A DNA stretch of 64,000 nt from Teredinibacter purpureus (GTDB taxonomy: Bacteria > Pseudomonadota > Gammaproteobacteria > Pseudomonadales > Cellvibrionaceae), in the NCBI RefSeq assembly GCF_014217335.1, contig NZ_CP060092.1, forward strand, positions 3,737,501-3,801,500. Reading direction: 5' to 3'. This document shows positions 7,391 through 15,963 of this stretch, in pieces; within the stretch, counting starts at the first letter, position 1, and each line of letters starts with the position of its first letter. Below the pieces are notes generated by a model. The model did no database searches. It had not been told where the DNA came from and saw nothing but the letters and a program-made list of their open reading frames with translations. A program made the position numbers and the translations under genes.

Positions 7391-7501
7391 TGCTAACGCC
7401 GCCATAAATTGCGGCTTTGTAGTTGATTATTTTGTGGTAGCGTAGCGTTAAGCCACAAAATAAGCGACGGAAAAGCCGTCATTTTGATGGCTTTGTTATG
7501 G
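7391..7501 (-). other. attC site 16
   Basis: attC of cassette 7397-7923. The AAC core is at 7395-7397 and GTTATG starts at 7495. Class of the site at 29 (CGCCGCCATAAATTGCGG). Confidence 0.9.
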
Positions 7502-7895
7502 CCTTGACATGACGAAGACCAACAAGCCATACCGAAAAGGCAACTGCCAACGAATAATATGCGACCATTAATGAAAAAACGATGTCTTTAGTAATTAGAA
7601 CTGTTATAGCAGAAGGAATGATAGAAGCTATTAGTAGCGAAGATAATGAAAGCCTTTCAAAACGCCACAGCAGATACCAACTTAAGCTCCCAAACGTGGC
7701 TGTAACTATATATGCGATGCAAATACCCCATAAACTAATAAATAATCCGGTAATTACAGCATCAATTGAGCTTTGAAAAGTGAACTGCGCAACGGCTGAA
7801 AAAAGTGTCCAGAATAGAGTAGCGGGAAGTACCGCTAGCGGTGCAACAAGCACTCCTCTCCAGTACGCAATTTTTATTGAGCTATTTTGCTTCAT
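7479..7895 (-). CDS. Four-TM membrane protein, cassette gene
   Basis: A 138-residue integral membrane protein with four hydrophobic segments (about 14-34, 47-67, 78-98 and 106-127), ending AITKPSK. It resembles the products at 115-558 and 8505-8963 in topology and in having its last codons and stop encoded by the same class of attC. ATG at 7895 with ACGGA five bases upstream. Function unknown. Confidence 0.7.
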   Translation of the reverse strand: MKQNSSIKIAYWRGVLVAPLAVLPATLFWTLFSAVAQFTFQSSIDAVITGLFISLWGICIAYIVTATFGSLSWYLLWRFERLSLSSLLIASIIPSAITVLITKDIVFSLMVAYYSLAVAFSVWLVGLRHVKAITKPSK

Positions 7896-7917
7896 AAATT
7901 TCCGTAAGGCTGACTAG

Positions 7918-8010
7918 CCATAACGCCACAATAACCGAGCGAAGCTAAGCGTGGTATTGTGAGCAAAGCGAACCACGCTTAGCGAAGTCCGGTTGATTGT
8001 TTTGTTACAT
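7918..8010 (-). other. attC site 17
   Basis: attC of cassette 7924-8422. The AAC core is at 7922-7924 and GTTAC at 8004-8008. Arms pair CGAAGCTAAGCGTGG with CCACGCTTAGCG almost perfectly. Confidence 0.9.
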
Positions 8011-8388
8011 TCATTTTAATAATTCGAGCACCCAGTCATGATCAGCTTTTTCGACTTTTTCCTTCGCTTTGGTAATATTGATATTCATACCTCCATTACA
8101 CTTAGCTTCGAATTCTTCTATAGTTTCGACGTCTGAGTGCTTTAACACCATACAACCCATAGCCTCGGTTAAAACCTCCATCGAATCAATGTTCCTGTTT
8201 TTTACGCAAGGCTCTCGGTGTTGCACCAAACCTTTTGTACACGCCTCAATGGTTTCTCCGTTTCTGCACCCAAGATACACATCGTCATAGCAAATAAAAA
8301 TGGGGAGCTGATAATAGAAGTCTTCCAGCGTATTAGCTCTAGCTGAAATACTGACCACAATCAGAATTAGTGAAAGCGCTATTTTCAT
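8011..8388 (-). CDS. Exported cysteine-rich protein
   Basis: A 125-residue protein with a signal peptide (MKIALSLILIVVSISARA, cleavage before NTLEDF) and six cysteines in the mature part, suggesting disulfide bonds in the periplasm. No family recognised. ATG at 8388. The stop lies right after the attC. Confidence 0.7.
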   Translation of the reverse strand: MKIALSLILIVVSISARANTLEDFYYQLPIFICYDDVYLGCRNGETIEACTKGLVQHREPCVKNRNIDSMEVLTEAMGCMVLKHSDVETIEEFEAKCNGGMNINITKAKEKVEKADHDWVLELLK

Positions 8389-8416
8389 TTAAAATTTTCT
8401 ACAACCCAGTTTGTGA

Positions 8417-8527
8417 ATGTAACGCCGCCATAAATTGCGGCTTTGTAGTTGGTTGTTTTGTGGTAGCGTAGCGTTAAACCACAAAACAAGCGACGGAAAA
8501 GCCGTCAATTTAATGGCCTTGTTAGTG
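8417..8527 (-). other. attC site 18 (cassette F, copy 1)
   Basis: AAC core at 8421-8423, GTTAGT from 8521. Class of the site at 29. Nearly identical to the site at 18730. Confidence 0.9.
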
Positions 8528-8963
8528 CATGCCCGCGATGTGCGATAAACCAGAACAATACACCCGCACCAATACCTGTTAATGAATAAAATATTAGCCT
8601 AGCAGCCAAGTTAATATAGCCGGCCAAGGTACGTTTACCCTCAATAATAAGGTCGATACCATGCTGGCGCACAGTGATGAAACCACCTTCGCTACCTAAG
8701 CTAGATAGCCATCCAAATAAATCTAACGACAAAGCCGGAAGCACACCTAGAATAGCGAAATGCCACCATTTTAACCATTGCTTCCATAGCATGACCCCAT
8801 AGATTGGAAGCGCTACAAATACCGTAATTAGGTACGAAAAAAAAGCTACTAACGGTAAAGCTTGTAAAAATTTATCGATACCTAAAACAAAAATACTTAG
8901 CAAAACTATTGGCACTATAGGCGAGACGATAAAAGCTAAAATAGACCGAGATATTTGATTCAT
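8505..8963 (-). CDS. Four-TM membrane protein F1 (duplicated cassette)
   Basis: A 152-residue membrane protein with about four hydrophobic segments, ending HALTRPLN. The last codons and the stop lie inside its attC. The open frame extends upstream into the adjacent attC, but the ATG at 8963 (MNQISRS) is the first one inside the cassette (junction at 8978). The gene at 18818-19276 is a second copy differing at two residues. It belongs with the membrane proteins at 115-558 and 7479-7895. Function unknown. Confidence 0.7.
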   Translation of the reverse strand: MNQISRSILAFIVSPIVPIVLLSIFVLGIDKFLQALPLVAFFSYLITVFVALPIYGVMLWKQWLKWWHFAILGVLPALSLDLFGWLSSLGSEGGFITVRQHGIDLIIEGKRTLAGYINLAARLIFYSLTGIGAGVLFWFIAHRGHALTRPLN

Positions 8964-8972
8964 GGTTTTAAG

Positions 8973-9091
8973 CACTAACGCCGAGCTCACCGGCGCATAT
9001 TGCGGAGAGCGTTTTTATGTAAAATGGAGCACCGCGACATACATAAAAACGAGCGTAGCAATATGCGTCCGTGTGCAGCGATTTGTTACTT
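8973..9091 (-). other. attC site 19 (cassette B, copy 2)
   Basis: AAC core at 8977-8979, GTTACT from 9085. Same class as the site at 2000. Confidence 0.92.
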
Positions 9092-9460
9092 GTACCAAAC
9101 ACCTACTCACTTTTAACTACGCTGCTACGCCAATTGCTGTATTTTTTTAAAAAGCCTGAAGCTTTGGTTAGACCCAACTATAACCGTGGGATAGCCAAAA
9201 CAGAAGGCATAAAATTGACCCAAAACAACAAGTGATTATGGCAACCAACAGAAAGGAACAAGCCGCAAACTCCCTTTTCTAGGTAAAGCTTGGTTGCACT
9301 TTTTTGCAACGAAGCTTTACCGGATTACCAAATCTACCTTTTACGAAGCACGTTGTAAGCGACCAAAGGTGGCTTACCTAAACTTGATGGAGGGTAACGA
9401 ATTTAGGAACACCCTACTGAAACTTAACTACACACCAAACTTTTTTTAATAGACAAGTAA
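8979..9460. repeat. Repeated non-coding cassette B, copy 2
   Basis: Copy of 2006-2500 with a 13-bp deletion near 9260 that removes most of the reading frame present on the plus strand of other copies. The hairpin at 9282-9321 is intact. Nothing else is recognised between 9092 and 9454. Confidence 0.85.
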
Positions 9461-9582
9461 CGCCGCCATATGCGGCAAATTTGGAGTTGTTTTTTTGTGC
9501 TAGCGTAGCGTTAAAGCACAAAACAAACAACGGAAAATTTGTCCAGCCAGCTTGCTGGCGCAGCATGATGGCCTTGTTAAAT
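9455..9582 (-). other. attC site 20 (cassette C, copy 1)
   Basis: AAC core at 9459-9461, GTTAAAT from 9576. Class beginning CGCCGCCATATGCGGCAAAT, repeated at 15427, 17089 and 17621. Confidence 0.92.
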
Positions 9583-9991
9583 GGCGATACACCAAACAAC
9601 ACCAACACTGCGTTGCGGAACGCAAATAGAGCTTTGCTACCAAAGTGGCGAACAACGCTACATGAACACCCGTAAACGCTAAACCTGAAAACCCTAAGAA
9701 GAACGACCGGTAAACTTTACACCACTACCCCGCTCTGCTTTTTTCTTCATTAAAACTACCCGCTCGAAAATAACACTTTTTACGAGTTACTAAAATATGC
9801 TTGCAACCAGTAAAACTTAAAATACTAAAACAGACTTTTAGAGTGGTTTGCACGGTTTAATGCTGGTAGAGCTAAACGAACTGTTTCGTTATGAAACTAG
9901 CATTATATTTAAAACCACTACACAGCTAAAAATGTAAGTTTAAAACTGAAATCTTCACGCCGTATAAATAGTATGTTGCCGAGCTATTTAA
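9461..9991. repeat. Repeated non-coding cassette C, copy 1
   Basis: A 531-bp cassette without a convincing gene. Short frames overlap the attC on both strands but do not extend into the body. The distinctive element is a nested inverted repeat at 9842-9919. The other copies are 15433-15963, 17095-17626 and 17627-18157, so copies 3 and 4 are a tandem pair. Confidence 0.85.
9842..9919. ncRNA. Nested stem-loop in cassette C (possible structured RNA)
   Basis: Three stems are nested in 78 nt: AGTGGTTT with AAACCACT at the ends, AATGCTGGT with ACTAGCATT inside (one G-T wobble position), and AACGAA-CTGT-TTCGTT at the tip. The same element is at 15814-15891, 17477-17554 and 18008-18085. Copies 2 and 3 carry AGCATA, which weakens one closing pair. 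Whether it is transcribed, and from which strand, is unknown. Confidence 0.45.
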
Positions 9992-10090
9992 CGCCGCCAG
10001 CAACTGCCGGAGTGAATTGGCTGCTTTTTTGCGTATTTTTGCAAAAAAGAAGACAGTTTACGGAGGTCAGATTGACTGGCCTTGTTAGCA
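9986..10090 (-). other. attC site 21 (cassette E, copy 2)
   Basis: AAC core at 9990-9992, GTTAGC from 10084. One base differs from the E1 site in the central arm. Confidence 0.9.
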
Positions 10091-10468
10091 CTTTTTGCCA
10101 ACGATACTATACTGCCGAGCATAGCATTCCTCCATTTTTTTAGCCCCTGACTTTGTGAAGCGTAAATACTGACCTTTACGTTTTACAAAATTAGTGGACT
10201 TTGCTAGATTGAGATCATGTGAATGAAAACCAAGTACAGCCATAATTCGATTTGCTTTGCTTAGATTGCATTCGATCACAGTCTCTAGATAGCCCACCTG
10301 CCCAGCGTTCCACTTTTTGATATTTTCTTCGGACAATACACCGATCTTGTGAAATACATCAATTGTTTTTACTACTCGCTCACACTCAAGTATTTCGGAA
10401 ACGACACCAACAACTTTGGGATAATATTTATCTTCTTTGTAACTGCTTAAAGTAACTCGATAATTCAT
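10085..10468 (-). CDS. Hypothetical protein E2 (duplicated cassette)
   Basis: Second copy of the 127-residue protein at 6997-7380, with Ser9 instead of Asn9. Only about three base changes separate the two cassettes over roughly 490 bp, so the duplication is recent. Function unknown. Confidence 0.7.
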   Translation of the reverse strand: MNYRVTLSSYKEDKYYPKVVGVVSEILECERVVKTIDVFHKIGVLSEENIKKWNAGQVGYLETVIECNLSKANRIMAVLGFHSHDLNLAKSTNFVKRKGQYLRFTKSGAKKMEECYARQYSIVGKKC

Positions 10469-10478
10469 ATGTTTTGAG

Positions 10479-10609
10479 TGCTAACGCTGCCATCAGCGGC
10501 AGACTAGTTGTTGATTGTTTTGTGTGAAAATGGCGTAGCCATGCACAAAACGAGCAACGACTAGGCTGTCCAAGCCACGCAGTGGCTGTGCTGCATGGCC
10601 TTGTTAGAT
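10479..10609 (-). other. attC site 22
   Basis: attC of cassette 10485-11098 (131 bp, among the longest here). The AAC core is at 10483-10485 and GTTAGA starts at 10603. Contains CCAAGCCACGCAGTGGCTGT in the right arm. Confidence 0.88.
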
Positions 10610-10614
10610 GATTC

Positions 10615-11079
10615 TTAACCACCGATTATAAGGCGAGAGTACTCTCCGTCATTTAAAGAGACAACTTTCTCAGTGTGCTCGGGAGACCAAACTAGATATA
10701 GCTGCCCGTAATATCTTTCCCAACGGAAAGGAATTCCAGCCTTTTCAAAACTTTCTGCGATTGGGTGCAAATGCTTTTCAGGTGAAATACTAATTGACCT
10801 TCCTCGTGGAGGAATATTACCAACCACGGATTCCTTAATAGCTTGAACTTGAGAATCAACAGCCTTAGACCAGAAAACAAACTCCTTTCCACCATCCATT
10901 AACTTGGTTGAAAATTCGATATTGCTATTCTCGAGTTCCGTCTTAAATTCATTACGGAGATTTTCGTCTGCGATATGTGTATTTGGGGAGGACTTAAAAA
11001 TATATCCATCACCGTCGATATCACACGACACCAGAAATAGCGCCATGAAGGTAGCCGTAATGATTCGATATATATTCAT
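10615..11079 (-). CDS. Putative lipoprotein of unknown function
   Basis: A 154-residue protein beginning MNIYRIITATFMALFLVSC: a signal peptide ending in a lipobox (LVSC), so probably lipid-anchored in the envelope. The mature part starts DIDGDGYIF and has a soluble alpha/beta pattern. An earlier ATG at 11094 (MRTRPMN) is 3 nt from the cassette junction and is equally open. I chose the start that gives a standard lipoprotein signal. No family recognised. Confidence 0.7.
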   Translation of the reverse strand: MNIYRIITATFMALFLVSCDIDGDGYIFKSSPNTHIADENLRNEFKTELENSNIEFSTKLMDGGKEFVFWSKAVDSQVQAIKESVVGNIPPRGRSISISPEKHLHPIAESFEKAGIPFRWERYYGQLYLVWSPEHTEKVVSLNDGEYSRLIIGG

Positions 11080-11092
11080 TGGACGTGTTCTC

Positions 11093-11218
11093 ATCTAACG
11101 CCGTTAGCAACGGCCGTAGTGTAGGTGTTTTTGTGCGTTAGCGTAGCGATAAACGCATAAAAATACCGGAACGGAGGTCCAGCCCGCTTGCGGGCGAGGT
11201 TGGCTAACCTTGTTAAAC
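11093..11218 (-). other. attC site 23
   Basis: attC of cassette 11099-11730. The AAC core is at 11097-11099 and GTTAAAC starts at 11212. Class beginning CGCCGTTAGCAACGGCCGTA, repeated at 22108. Confidence 0.9.
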
Positions 11219-11710
11219 ATGTACTCCCCCGTTTAGGACAATACCAAATGAACAAACAGCTAAGAAAGCACCGAGAACTAAAAAGATGCATAAAGCAATA
11301 ATTAGGTTCTTGCAACGCTTCCCATCTTTTTCTAGGCTATCTTTCTCTGTTTTCAATTTTTCATTACCCTCAGCCTCACTAAGGCGTAGTATCCGCACAT
11401 AGTGCGCTAGGCAATCAGATGAGTAAAACCTGTGCGCAAGAGCCGCCAAGGAAGAAAGTAAAAAAGCAATTGGACCCAAAAAAAGAAAAACTACCGAGCT
11501 CATATTGGCATTGAGAGCTAACAGACCGCTCTCCCCGATTTCCAGCACGATGTTAGATACTAAAAACCCATATACAGCTATTCCCAATAACGCCAATCTC
11601 AATATTTCAGTAGAAAACGCCATATATTTTTCTAGTACTATGACATCTATTTTGTATCTATCTTCGTGAACCTTACTTCCGCCAAGATATTTTTCAGAAA
11701 ATGTTCTCAT
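11213..11710 (-). CDS. Membrane protein with coiled linker
   Basis: A 165-residue protein with hydrophobic segments at about 32-52, 70-92 and 138-160 and a charged helical stretch between the last two (LSEAEGNEKLKTEKDSLEKD). The frame runs open into the upstream attC, but the ATG at 11710 (MRTFSEKY) follows an AAGAGA and lies inside the cassette (junction 11730). General layout like SLATT-type or effector-associated membrane proteins, but I see no specific signature and assign no function. Confidence 0.65.
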   Translation of the reverse strand: MRTFSEKYLGGSKVHEDRYKIDVIVLEKYMAFSTEILRLALLGIAVYGFLVSNIVLEIGESGLLALNANMSSVVFLFLGPIAFLLSSLAALAHRFYSSDCLAHYVRILRLSEAEGNEKLKTEKDSLEKDGKRCKNLIIALCIFLVLGAFLAVCSFGIVLNGGVHV

Positions 11711-11724
11711 GACTATCTCTTGGT

Positions 11725-11843
11725 GTTTAACGCCGAGCTCACCGGCGCATATTGCGGAGAGCGTTTTTATGTAAAATGGAGCACCGCGACATACATAAAA
11801 ACGAGCGTAGCAATATGCGTCCGTGTGCAGCGATTTGTTACTT
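11725..11843 (-). other. attC site 24 (cassette B, copy 3)
   Basis: AAC core at 11729-11731, GTTACT from 11837. Same class as the site at 2000. Confidence 0.92.
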
Positions 11844-12226
11844 GTACCAAACACCTACTCACTTTTAACTACGCTGCTACGCCAATTGCTGTATTTTTTT
11901 TAAAAAGCCTGAAGCTTTGGTTAGACCCAACTATAACCGTGGGATAGCCAAAACAGAAGGCATAAAATTGACCCAAAACAACAAGTGATTATGGCAACCA
12001 ACAGAAAGGAACAAACGGGAGGAATAAGCCGCAAACCCCCTTTGCTAGGTAAAGCTTGGTTGCACTTTTTTGCAACGAAGCTTTACCGGATTACCAAATC
12101 TACCTTTTACGAAGCACGTTGTAAGCGACCAAAGGTGGCTTACCTAAACTTGATGGAGGGTAACGAATTTAGGAACACCCTACTGAAACTTAACTACACA
12201 CCAAACTTTTTTTAATAGACAAGTAA
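11731..12226. repeat. Repeated non-coding cassette B, copy 3
   Basis: Copy of 2006-2500. The plus-strand 76-codon frame is open here (11985-12215). Hairpin at 12048-12087. No gene in cassette orientation. Confidence 0.85.
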
Positions 12227-12334
12227 CGCCTAGCTCACCGGCCCATTTTGTGGAGAGCATTTGTGTATTATGGAGCGCAGCGACTACACAAATGAGCGTA
12301 GAAAAATGGGTCCGCGTGCAGCGTTTGGTTATGT
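12221..12334 (-). other. attC site 25
   Basis: attC of cassette 12227-12670. The AAC core is at 12225-12227 and GTTATG starts at 12328. Related to the cassette B class (CGCCTAGCTCACCGGCCCAT). Confidence 0.88.
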
Positions 12335-12649
12335 GTAATGCCCGCCAAGTACGGCATACACTGTTATTAGCCCAACCCATATAAGAAACCCACCAAACAA
12401 TATGGGAAAGATTGCCTCTAAAACTGCCCTTTTGCTAAGACAACCAAACGCAATAAATAACTGCCCGCCCCCGATTATTACAAAAAGCAAAGAGATCGCT
12501 GGAACGATGACATACACAATAAAATTGAACCCCAAGAATAAAACACCTACCAAACCAAACAAGATGGTCAGGAGAAAAAACATTTTGAATGCTTTACTCT
12601 CAGTTACTCTCCGGTTCCATTTTAGCGATTTCCGATAGAAACTCTTCAT
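12329..12649 (-). CDS. Three-TM membrane protein, cassette gene
   Basis: A 106-residue protein with a basic N-terminus (KSFYRKSLKWNRR) and three hydrophobic segments (about 22-42, 46-68 and 77-102). Family not recognised. ATG at 12649, 21 bp inside the junction. Confidence 0.65.
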   Translation of the reverse strand: MKSFYRKSLKWNRRVTESKAFKMFFLLTILFGLVGVLFLGFNFIVYVIVPAISLLFVIIGGGQLFIAFGCLSKRAVLEAIFPILFGGFLIWVGLITVYAVLGGHYT

Positions 12650-12664
12650 ACTCTGCTCGTATAC

Positions 12665-12773
12665 ACATAACGCCCCGCTTAGAGGCAGTTTTGGAGCTGA
12701 TTGATTTATGGCAGTCTTTTCGCCATAAATTTAAGCGGCGGAAAAACTGTCCTTCTACAGCGGCTTGTTAGGA
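12665..12773 (-). other. attC site 26
   Basis: attC of cassette 12671-13127. The AAC core is at 12669-12671 and GTTAGG starts at 12767. Confidence 0.88.
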
Positions 12774-12781
12774 TTGCACTG

Positions 12782-13093
12782 TTAACCATCACCAAGGCAC
12801 TTAATAACACCCTCAGTTAAGGGGTGAAATACTTGCACTGGGTAATAACTACTGTGACCACCATTTTCTTTTGAAACGATATCATATCCACTTGGGCATA
12901 ATTCTGCGGCTCGTTTTTCCCAATATAGCTCGACTGTTTCTGGAGAAGTAGTACCGTTTCCCTGATACGAAACTTCAATAGACCCATCATCTAACTGCTT
13001 ATCTTTATAGCCACCTGAGAAACCATATTTACCATATGCAGTTGCGCATCCAGACAAACATAAAACAAAAATTGTGAAATATAAGTTTTTCAT
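12782..13093 (-). CDS. Lipoprotein, CC0125/CC1285-like
   Basis: A 103-residue protein with a lipoprotein signal (MKNLYFTIFVLCLSGCATAY; lipobox LSGC). The mature part (GGYKDKQLDDGSIEVSYQGN ... RAAELCPSGYDIVSKENGG) matches the CC0125/CC1285 family of small envelope lipoproteins, marked by GxG, Y-x-V-x-Y-x-GNG and RAAEL. Function unknown in the family. AGGGGA ribosome binding site before the ATG at 13093. Confidence 0.75.
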   Translation of the reverse strand: MKNLYFTIFVLCLSGCATAYGKYGFSGGYKDKQLDDGSIEVSYQGNGTTSPETVELYWEKRAAELCPSGYDIVSKENGGHSSYYPVQVFHPLTEGVIKCLGDG

Positions 13094-13121
13094 AAATCCC
13101 CTAGATTGATAGATAGAAATA

Positions 13122-13226
13122 TCCTAACGCCGCCAGCAACTGCCGGAGTGAATTGGCTGCTTTTTTGCGTCTTTTTGCAAAAAAGAAGACAGTTTACGGA
13201 GGTCAGATTGACTGGCCTTGTTAGAA
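13122..13226 (-). other. attC site 27
   Basis: attC of cassette 13128-13536. The AAC core is at 13126-13128 and GTTAGA starts at 13220. Same class as the sites at 3464, 6898 and 9986. Confidence 0.9.
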
Positions 13227-13250
13227 TTTTTCCCTTATTTATACATCACA

Positions 13251-13514
13251 CTAAAACAGTCCACCATTGTGGTGAGTAGTATTTTCAATTTTTCTGCGAG
13301 CCACTTCTTTCTCCTTCTCCTTTTTTCGGTAATCATCTAACTGCCTTTCTTGTGCGGCATTCGCCTCCTCAATCTCAACCAATTTTTCGTCTTTTTCACT
13401 TTGAGAGAAATGATATTCTTCTTTATAGGCTTCGCCACAATATATGCATTTGTTGTACATATTTCTGGGAGTTTTCCTAGAGCATTTTTCACAAGTAACC
13501 TTCTGCTTGCTCAT
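13251..13514 (-). CDS. Small zinc-ribbon/coiled-coil protein
   Basis: An 87-residue soluble protein. The N-terminus has two CxxC knuckles (CEKC at about 8-11, CIYC at about 23-26), a likely zinc ribbon. Residues 40-75 are highly charged and helical (QLDDYRKKEKEKEVARRK), a coiled coil. The tail ends HHNGGLF. Role unknown. Confidence 0.7.
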   Translation of the reverse strand: MSKQKVTCEKCSRKTPRNMYNKCIYCGEAYKEEYHFSQSEKDEKLVEIEEANAAQERQLDDYRKKEKEKEVARRKIENTTHHNGGLF

Positions 13515-13530
13515 ATTAGACTTTTCCGTT

Positions 13531-13590
13531 TTCTAACGCCTAAAGCAAGCGCGCCGCTTTTTGGCGTCGCCTTGCCTTTACTTGTTAGCT
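13531..13590 (-). other. attC site 28 (short)
   Basis: A 60-bp attC of cassette 13537-13986. The AAC core is at 13535-13537 and GTTAGC starts at 13584. Classic compact form with arms CAAGCGCGCC / GGCGTCGCCTTG. Confidence 0.9.
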
Positions 13591-13961
13591 GTGGACTCAG
13601 GACTCTCAAATAAAGCCCCAAGAATATTTTCTACAGTTTTTTTACATGGCGAATCAATCTTCCCGAAACTAAACTTCCTGCCATCTTTGAATAACGCCAA
13701 AAGAACAGAGCTATCATCATAAGTAAAATATTCAACTGCATCGAGTTTTTTTGTCCATTTCATGTCACTCAGAGTACTACCACGAAAAGTCATGATGTTC
13801 CTTGATGGGGCTAGTGAAATCCTTCTGCTAACTTCACCTCTCGCAAATTGTATAATCAACACACCATTTTCAGACAGGTCACATCGTGTCTGTGAATATT
13901 CTTCCGCTGAAAAGCATCCCAAACTAAAAAACATGCTAAAAAGAAATATTACTTTATTCAT
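13578..13961 (-). CDS. Exported protein of unknown function
   Basis: A 127-residue protein with a signal peptide (MNKVIFLFSMFFSLGCFSAE). Cys16 sits near the cleavage region but the lipobox is poor. The mature part has two further cysteines (TRCDLSE, SPCKKTV). Probably periplasmic. CTGGGA before the ATG at 13961. The stop lies in the attC. No family recognised. Confidence 0.68.
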   Translation of the reverse strand: MNKVIFLFSMFFSLGCFSAEEYSQTRCDLSENGVLIIQFARGEVSRRISLAPSRNIMTFRGSTLSDMKWTKKLDAVEYFTYDDSSVLLALFKDGRKFSFGKIDSPCKKTVENILGALFESPESTANK

Positions 13962-13980
13962 ATATCCCAGCCCAAAACAC

Positions 13981-14082
13981 CGCTAACGCCGCATTAACGG
14001 GCGTTTTTGTTGTTGTTTGTTTTGTGCTAACAAGCACAAAACGAGCGACGACGAAAACGTCACGTTGAATGCCTTGTTAGAA
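13981..14082 (-). other. attC site 29
   Basis: attC of cassette 13987-14583. The AAC core is at 13985-13987 and GTTAGA starts at 14076. Confidence 0.9.
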
Positions 14083-14556
14083 ACTGTACGCATAAAACTT
14101 TGAATCTACATGCATTACAGGAAAAGCCGGTGGTAGATCGAGTTTAGTCACTTCTTTAAACCCCGATTTTTCGTAGAATCTGTGTGCCGCTATAAACTTG
14201 TCAGTTGTACCAAGGAAAATTCGGCTATAGCCTTTCAGTGCGCACCAATTTAAAGCGGTTTGAAGCAGATTGCATGAAACTGCCTTTTCTTTGCCACGGA
14301 ACTCTGATGCGACAAACATCTTTCGCAAAGCGCCGATTTTATCACCAACATCTAGAATGGATATTGTACCTACAACCTTCCCCTCGAAAATTGCCACCCA
14401 GAAATTACCTGACGCTTTCTGGTAGTAGGCGCCAATATTTTGTAAATCCGGCTGGTCTGACTCGGTTATACGGATATTAAACTCGTTGTTCTGAATATTT
14501 AGGATGAGCGATATGATCTCTTCCTTAAATTCGTCTCTATATTCTCGAATTTCCAT
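14077..14556 (-). CDS. GNAT family N-acetyltransferase
   Basis: A 159-residue protein with the GNAT fold. The acetyl-CoA-binding motif A region is LRKMFVASEFRGKEKAVSCN (about residues 77-96), where the usual Arg/Gln-x-x-Gly-x-Gly/Ala loop appears as FRGKEKAVS. It is followed by a helix, then GYSRIFLGTT and RFYEKSGFKEV, the typical motif B. It transfers acetyl from acetyl-CoA to an unknown amine substrate. GNATs are common integron cargo, some giving antibiotic resistance, but the substrate cannot be read here. Cytoplasmic; lone gene in cassette 13987-14583. Confidence 0.88.
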   Translation of the reverse strand: MEIREYRDEFKEEIISLILNIQNNEFNIRITESDQPDLQNIGAYYQKASGNFWVAIFEGKVVGTISILDVGDKIGALRKMFVASEFRGKEKAVSCNLLQTALNWCALKGYSRIFLGTTDKFIAAHRFYEKSGFKEVTKLDLPPAFPVMHVDSKFYAYSF

Positions 14557-14577
14557 TTCTCACTATGACCTAGACGT

Positions 14578-14676
14578 TTCTAACGCCTAAATAATTTGCC
14601 GCAGTAAATTGGCGGTTTTTTTGCCCCGCAAAAAAGACGACAGTTTACGTAGGTCAAATTGATTTACTTGTTACAA
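14578..14676 (-). other. attC site 30 (cassette D, copy 2)
   Basis: AAC core at 14582-14584, GTTACAA from 14670. Same class as the site at 3962. Confidence 0.9.
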
Positions 14677-14937
14677 CAGCTGCATGATTACCTGCTACGA
14701 AGCACTATGCGAAGCCGTTGGTTAATTATCAAAGGGCAAGAATACCGAATTTGAAGATTCCTTGCACTCACTTATTGGCAGCTTACATTGAACGGGTTTG
14801 GCTGCCGATACTGCTTATTATTTAGTGGCACCGGAACGAACTGAAGGGATAGAAACCCACCACATTCCTTGATGCTATTTCTCTGCTAGTGGCAGAGTTT
14901 TTAAAACCATTACAAATTAAATTGAAACAGCCTGTAA
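14584..14937. repeat. Repeated non-coding cassette D, copy 2
   Basis: Near-identical copy of 3968-4321, with the same plus-strand terminator-like hairpin at 14881-14904 and no gene. Confidence 0.78.
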
Positions 14938-15050
14938 CGCCGAGCTCACCGGCGCATATTGCGGAGAGCGTTTTTATGTAAAATGGAGCACCGCGACATA
15001 CATAAAAACGAGCGTAGCAATATGCGTCCGTGTGCAGCGATTTGTTACTT
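14932..15050 (-). other. attC site 31 (cassette B, copy 4)
   Basis: AAC core at 14936-14938, GTTACT from 15044. Class of the site at 2000. Confidence 0.92.
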
Positions 15051-15432
15051 GTACCAAACACCTACTCACTTTTAACTACGCTGCTACGCCAATTGCTGTA
15101 TTTGTTTAAAAAGCCTGAAGCTTTGGTTAGACCCAACTATAACCGTGGGATAGCCAAAACAGAAGGCATAAAATTGACCCAAAACAACAAGTGATTATGG
15201 CAACCAACAGAAAGGAACAAACGGGAGGAATAAGCCGAAAACTCCCTTTGCTAGGTAAAGCTTGGTTGCGCTTTTTTGCAACGAAGCTTTACCGGATTAC
15301 CAAATCTACCTTTTACGAAGCACGTTGTAAGCGACCAAAGGTGGCTTACCTAAACTTGATGGAGGGTAACGAATTTAGGAACACCCTACTGAAACTTAAC
15401 TACACACCAAACTTTTTTTAATAGACAAGTAA
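14938..15432. repeat. Repeated non-coding cassette B, copy 4
   Basis: Copy of 2006-2500. The plus-strand 76-codon frame is open (15191-15421). Hairpin at 15254-15293. Followed on its right by cassette C copy 2. Confidence 0.85.
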
Positions 15433-15554
15433 CGCCGCCATATGCGGAAAATTTGGAGTTGTTTTTTTGTGCTAGCGTAGCGTTAAAGCACAAAACAAAC
15501 AACGGAAAATTTGTCCAGCCAGCTTGCTGGCGCAGCATGATGGCCTTGTTAAAT
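15427..15554 (-). other. attC site 32 (cassette C, copy 2)
   Basis: AAC core at 15431-15433, GTTAAAT from 15548. Class of the site at 9455, with GCGGAAAAT in place of GCGGCAAAT. Confidence 0.92.
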
Positions 15555-15963
15555 GGCGATACACCAAACAACACCAACACTGCGTTGCGGAACGCAAATG
15601 GAGCCTTGCTACCAAAGTGGCGAACAACGCTACATGAACACCCGTAAACGCTAAACCTGAAAACTCTAAGAAGAACGACCGGTAAACTTTACATCACTAC
15701 CCCGCTCTGCTTTTTTCTTCATTAAAACTACCCGCTCGAAAATAACACTTTTTACGAGTTACTAAAATATGCTTGCAACCAGTAAAACTTAAAATACTAA
15801 AACAGACTTTTAGAGTGGTTTGCACGATTTAATGCTGGTAGAGCTAAACGAACTGTTTCGTTATGAAACTAGCATAATATTTAAAACCACTACACAGCTA
15901 AAAATGTAAGTTTAAAACTGAAATCTTCACGCCGTATAAATAGTATGTTGCCGAGCTATTTAA
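15433..15963. repeat. Repeated non-coding cassette C, copy 2
   Basis: Copy of 9461-9991 with the nested stem-loop at 15814-15891 and no credible gene. Confidence 0.85.

Noticed and set aside
9481-9675. 64-codon frames over the cassette C attC on both strands (also 15453, 17104, 17608, and minus-strand partners)
   Set aside because: They arise from the attC palindrome plus a short flank. They have no recognisable product or ribosome binding site.
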